From Rhynchopus euleeides (lineage: Eukaryota > Euglenozoa > Diplonemea > Diplonemida > Diplonemidae): a stretch of DNA of 64,000 nt. The translations under genes and the position numbers were made by a program. Under the pieces are notes generated by a model, which was not told the DNA's origin, did not search any database, and saw nothing but the letters and a program-made list of their open reading frames with translations. The stretch covers positions 744,001 to 808,000 of the forward strand of contig OY723296.1 of NCBI GenBank assembly GCA_963210315.1, read 5' to 3'. Shown here in pieces: positions 61,101-64,000 of the stretch (the first letter of the stretch is position 1; every line of letters begins with the position of its first letter).

Positions 61101-61518
61101 GGCTGCTGTCGCTCCCTGCGTCGCTGCTGCTGCTGTCGCTCAGATTTTCCTCCTCTGCCGCCTCCGCGCGCCTCCCACCATCCTCACTCCGGTGCTTCTT
61201 CGCCGTGGTCTTCCATAGGGACTGCAGGACCAACCCCAGGCAGCTCTTGACGTTCAGCTGCCTCGCATGCCTCGCAAGGTTCTTTGGCATCCCCATCTGG
61301 CTCACGGTGGAGAACTCCCTCTGAGCTCCACGCCCCCGGTCACCCCACCTCAGCCCGGCGCCCGCAGCAAGCGTCGTGCGCTTTGTGGGGCCTGCGCTGA
61401 CGACAGCAGGTGGCTCGGCTGCATCCCCCCCTCTTGCAGCCCCTTCCGGAAGGGTGGAAAGGTCTTTCCCGGGGGGCAGCGCTGGGATGCCATCACCCCC
61501 GACCCCGCCGCTGGACAT
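52102..61518 (-). CDS. EF-hand/WD40 ciliary protein (WDR49/CFAP337-like) with transposon-filled intron
   Basis: Exon 1 (61518-57153) ends in phase 1 before a GTGTGT donor. Exon 2 (52844-52102) starts after a CCCACAG acceptor and continues in frame (…NPQ then DSVAVFSSDDLP), giving 1,702 residues. I chose the ATG at 61518; an in-frame ATG at 61749 would add a Pro-rich leader. Near the N-terminus are EF-hand-like segments (LKCLQDVFVSQDGTHRSLNEDGFVAGF, FHSIDARGTHRVNWTDFSTYV), then WD40 repeats (for example VWQAQGLAHEKV, SGSWDGTVRV, TAGYDRCVKIWDV). Disordered Gly/Pro-rich insertions separate the later blades. The C-terminus is charged and helical. EF-hand plus WD40 is the WDR49/WDR64/EFCAB8 group, which includes axonemal CFAP337. 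The 4,308-nt intron consists almost entirely of nested elements; only ~220 nt is not transposon. Confidence 0.78.
53399..54421 (+). CDS. Unrecognised ORF1 of the two-gene transposon
   Basis: The ATG at 53399 follows the inverted repeat and gives 340 residues. The N-terminus is basic and Ser/Thr/Pro-rich (nuclear-type). Residues ~36-65 (FIQLFVEYYVEPEEGGRLSNTALKALIGKITG) look like a helical DNA-binding or winged-helix segment. The middle has ordered-looking beta-strand segments (GGFYEFIVESGLSTVQKVTQNGHILRLTLRRLR), and the C-terminus is strongly acidic (DGDEDEEEELDDEAS). I recognise no transposase, recombinase or helicase motif. Conserved codon structure and intact frame support a real protein; function unknown. 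Confidence 0.65.
   Translation: MPASAKTTAKRSRTEETAPSSAPPTKQPATQPGFIQLFVEYYVEPEEGGRLSNTALKALIGKITGKPIKGNDGTVSAAMGARYKEYQGGTVSEKSAKEAQLERYSIRTKGGTDTEFIGVRITPSPSASAKSKAKLEQMQKLHPHAALTSGVKMSRLYAAEVKLAAPQKTKASSKADKIFPQYSGRKRDVSSLQGAANTFAPRTVGGFYEFIVESGLSTVQKVTQNGHILRLTLRRLRATQDLEAKEYEVDLHIPSKYLLDPGHAAQVKDREGIVVVRQLLVDSGGEQSIQATTDTGKFTDLLDGDEDEEEELDDEASETAPPPSPSQSNSGPTQVDVDDI
54575..55682 (+). CDS. C2H2 zinc-finger ORF2 of the two-gene transposon
   Basis: A 52-nt intron (54975-55026, GTATTG...CTACTCAG) joins two frames into 351 residues; without splicing the first frame stops at 55228. The first ~135 residues are helical and basic (GIRRSRFVAGTSIRKCGEISKCIRETF, LSPATVRKHEEHLQRVVEARRGSLLKTLE). The C-terminal third holds three C2H2-type fingers: CIICDYSSAKKTSLFAHYDAKH, CKICHTTIRL...HYLAHH and CLLCFETFRSVRERDLHMKTDH. 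These suggest DNA binding at the element's GTCGAC-rich inverted repeats. No catalytic residues could be identified. The start is uncertain because a second ATG lies 17 codons downstream. Confidence 0.6.
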
Positions 61519-61805
61519 AACTTCGCCCAACCCAGGGGGGTGTGGGGGTTGGGGTTGGGGGTGGAAGTGGGGGGCTGACGGGTTACATCTGTTGGAGGTT
61601 GGGGTGGGTAGGGTGAATAGTGTAGATACGTTGTGTTGTGTAGATTCGGCGCGGGGGGGGGGGGGGGGGAGTGGAGGGAGGGGGGGGGGGGGGCGACGGG
61701 GAGAGACTGCGGCGAGGCAAGCCATGCCATTTGCTACAACACACGCCACACGGGCATCCGGGCACAGAAAAGAAGCAAAACACGCTGAGGGGGGGGGGGG
61801 GGGTA

Positions 61806-62955
61806 GGGGGGGTCAAATGCCACCCTTTTACGTGGACAAACACGATTTTTCAAAAAAAACCGGCGCAGAGGCCCCAAAGCCCCCGTAAACCCTCCAAACC
61901 CCCCCAGATCGGTCCGGAAACCCATCGAACCCCACTTTTCCACCATTCCGGGCACCTCAGGTGCCCGAATTGGGGTACCTAAATTTTGTGCCACCGTTTG
62001 GTACCGTACAGTGCCACTGTGTGGGAGGTTGGAAAAGAAAATGCCCCAACACACCACATCTGAGGGTTGCAATGCATGTTGCTTGCCAACCACGTCATCC
62101 GGTGGGTGTCAGGCGCTATGTAGGTGGCATTAGCCAGGTCTTCGATGAGTTCTGGCTTGTATATGTACCTCCCTGCCACCATGCACCGGGAGGCTGCCTG
62201 TAGGTACGGAACAAGTCCAGATGGTCGTGTGATTCCTGTGCAGCAGTGCTCCACAACCGGGATGTGTTGACAACGACTGTTGCAACACGAGCTGTACATT
62301 CCGGGAACACACGAAGTGCGCTGTCGTGGTACCCATTGTGCCAGAATTGGTACTTGCTGCGGTCTACTTTGCCTGGCCCAAGAGCACTGGTACTGAACAG
62401 TGCAATATGCGTGGCGAGGTGAATGCAACGGAAGCGCGCAAAGTCAATACAGCTCTCGGATGGCGGGTGGTGGTGTCACTAGTGTGTGACGTTCACTCGA
62501 GGATACAACGCATCACAATGAATCAGCAACCGTGGACCGAGTACAATACGCTCTCTGTGGCTGGTGTGGGGGACAAAGGCAGTGCCTGTGCCGCAGGCAG
62601 GGAGGTACATATACAAGCCAGAACACATCGAAGACCTGGCTGATGCCACCTACATAGCGCCTGACACCCACCGGATGACGTGGTTGGCAAGCAACATGCA
62701 TTGCAACCCTCAGATGTGGTGTGTTGGGGCATTTTCTTTTCCAACCTCCCACACAGTGGCACTGTACGGTACCAAACGGTGGCACAAAATTTAGGTACCC
62801 CAATTCGGGCACCTGAGGTGCCCGGAATGGTGGAAAAGTGGGGTTCGATGGGTTTCCGGACCGATCTGGGGGGGTTTGGAGGGTTTACGGGGGCTTTGGG
62901 GCCTCTGCGCCGGTTTTTTGAAAAATCGTGTTTGTCACCCCCATTTGACCCCCCC
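61806..62955. mobile_element. Intact fold-back element, 1,150 bp
   Basis: It starts GGGGGGGTCAAATGCC after a TA in a G-run (61804-61805) and ends CATTTGACCCCCCC before TA (62956-62957). The inverted arms are ~350-370 bp (61806-62178 and 62603-62955). The spacer holds the only unique sequence. The apparent ORFs on both strands are mirror images produced by the arms and are not genes. Confidence 0.88.
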
Positions 62956-62957
62956 TA

Positions 62958-63401
62958 GGGCAGTGGTGGCAGCGTACGGCCGTACGGTACGCGTACGCGT
63001 ACGCCGTACGCACTTTCTGAAAATCGCGCTGCGTACGCGTACGCAGATTTTGCGTACGGCTGGTATTCCAGGTCTCTCAGCACACAGTAGGCCACCCAGC
63101 GGGTGGCTGGGCCCTGGCCTTTGCTCTTGCCTTTCACAGATGGTTCCTTGCCGCGCACGTGGCGAATAACTCGCAACACCTGCAAGTACACCCGCAAGCA
63201 TACTGCAAAAGGTACCACTTCCGACTGGAAGGCTCGGAGGCTGCCCCTGGTACACCTGAGTTCGACTGTCGGATTTGGTGTGCGGCCATGGCCGTCTCCT
63301 GTGCTCCATAGACTGCCGTACGCAGCGCCGTACGCGTACGCGTACGCCGTACGCACTTTTTGAAAATCACGCTGCGTACGCGTACGCAGCCACCACTGCC
63401 C
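62958..63401. mobile_element. 444-bp MITE (GGGCAGTGGTGGC termini), copy 2
   Basis: This is the near-identical sibling of 13848-14297, between TA dinucleotides (62956-62957, 63402-63403). It differs by a few substitutions and one shorter TACGCG tract. It lies exactly between two fold-back elements. Confidence 0.85.
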
Positions 63402-63419
63402 TAGGGGGGGGGGGGGGTA

Positions 63420-64000
63420 GGGGGGGTCAAATGCCACCCTTTTACGTGGACAAACACGATTTTTCAAAAAACCGGCGCAGAGGCCCCAAAGCCCCCGTAA
63501 ACCCTCCAAACCCCCCCAGATCGGTCCGGAAACCCATCGAACCCCACTTTTCCACCATTCCGGGCACCTCAGGTGCCCGAATTGGGGTACCTAAATTTTG
63601 TGCCACCGTTTGGTACCGTACAGTGCCACTGTGTGGGAGGTTGGAAAAGAAAATGCCCCAACACACCACATCTGAGGGTTGCAATGCATGTTGCTTGCCA
63701 ACCACGTCATCCGGTGGGTGTCAGGCGCTATGTAGGTGGCATTAGCCAGGTCTTCGATGTGTTCTGGCTTGTATATGTACCTCCCTGCCACCATGCACCG
63801 GGAGGCTGCCTGTAGGTACGGAACAGTCCAGATGGTCGTGTGATTCCTGTGCAGCAGTGCTCCACAACCGGGATGTGTTGACAACGACTGTTGCAACACG
63901 AGCTGTACATTCCGGGAACACATGAAGTGCGCTGTCGTGGTACCCATTGTGCCAGAATTGGTAGTTGCTGCGGTCTACTTTGCCTGGCCCAAGAGCACTG
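63420..64000. mobile_element. Fold-back element, cut by window end
   Basis: It begins GGGGGGGTCAAATGCCACCC after a TA (63418-63419) in a G-run. Through its first ~580 bp it follows the 61806 copy almost base for base, including the spacer start (GGTACGGAACAGTCCAG). The second arm would lie beyond the window. Confidence 0.85.

Noticed and set aside
61961-62812. Mirror-image ORFs of 80-150 codons in the fold-back elements
   Set aside because: The same peptide appears from both arms in opposite orientation because the arms are inverted repeats. Frames end at arm boundaries and show no coding constraint.
1-64000. tRNA, rRNA or snRNA genes
   Set aside because: I looked for B-box-like GGTTCGAnTCC and rRNA-like blocks and found none I could support by eye; a covariance-model scan would be needed to exclude them.

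Overview
This window comes from the nuclear genome of a GC-rich, ciliated single-celled eukaryote. The eukaryotic calls rest on GT-AG introns, a mitochondrial-type enoyl-CoA hydratase, a TPPP/p25-alpha protein, a WDR49/CFAP337-like EF-hand/WD40 ciliary protein, secreted and membrane proteins with signal peptides, and many eukaryotic transposons. All thirteen host gene loci (eleven genes, one partial gene, one pseudogene) lie on the minus strand, as in the unidirectional gene arrays of dinoflagellates and kinetoplastids. A Cys-rich 'WCC...GC' repeat in two genes also recalls dinoflagellate and other algal proteins. I cannot fix the lineage from this window.

Layout, left to right. 1-4 kb: a tyrosine-recombinase retrotransposon (reverse transcriptase cut by the window edge, recombinase, Cys-rich gag-like ORF, 72-bp tandem repeats). 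4.4-4.7 kb: the propeptide exon of a cathepsin-L-like protease. 6.4 kb: a small MITE. 6.7-8.1 kb: TPPP-like gene. 8.6-14.3 kb: a fold-back element containing a complete pogo/DDE_1-type transposon, followed by a second MITE. 14.7-17.0 kb: coiled-coil/PH protein. 18.6-22.3 kb: secreted cupredoxin-like protein with a Thr/Pro/Ser-rich tail. 23.3-24.4 kb: enoyl-CoA hydratase. 24.5-29.7 kb and 38.0-43.4 kb: two copies of a ~5.2-kb segmental duplication, each with a type-I membrane protein of glycosylation-sequon repeats, followed by a TatD nuclease (pseudogene in the left copy, intact in the right). Between them are a DUF6492-like glycosyltransferase (29.8-31.5 kb), a repeat-filled intergenic region, and an MFS sugar-type transporter (35.7-37.5 kb). 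44.1-51.1 kb: a large ankyrin / ADP-ribosyltransferase / NACHT / pentapeptide-like / WD40 gene split by a transposon. 52.1-61.5 kb: the CFAP337-like gene, whose intron holds a nested pair of transposons. 61.8-64 kb: fold-back elements and a MITE.

Three results stand out. First, a 1,759-bp transposon with a TA duplication interrupts the ADP-ribosyltransferase domain, and removing it with one TA rejoins the frame exactly. Second, three unrelated-looking elements share CACGGTG termini and variable 2-bp target duplications (CA, TC, TG); two are confirmed by comparing the interrupted host repeat with an intact copy. Third, all nine introns inferred in complete host genes fall in the last ~15% of the coding sequence.
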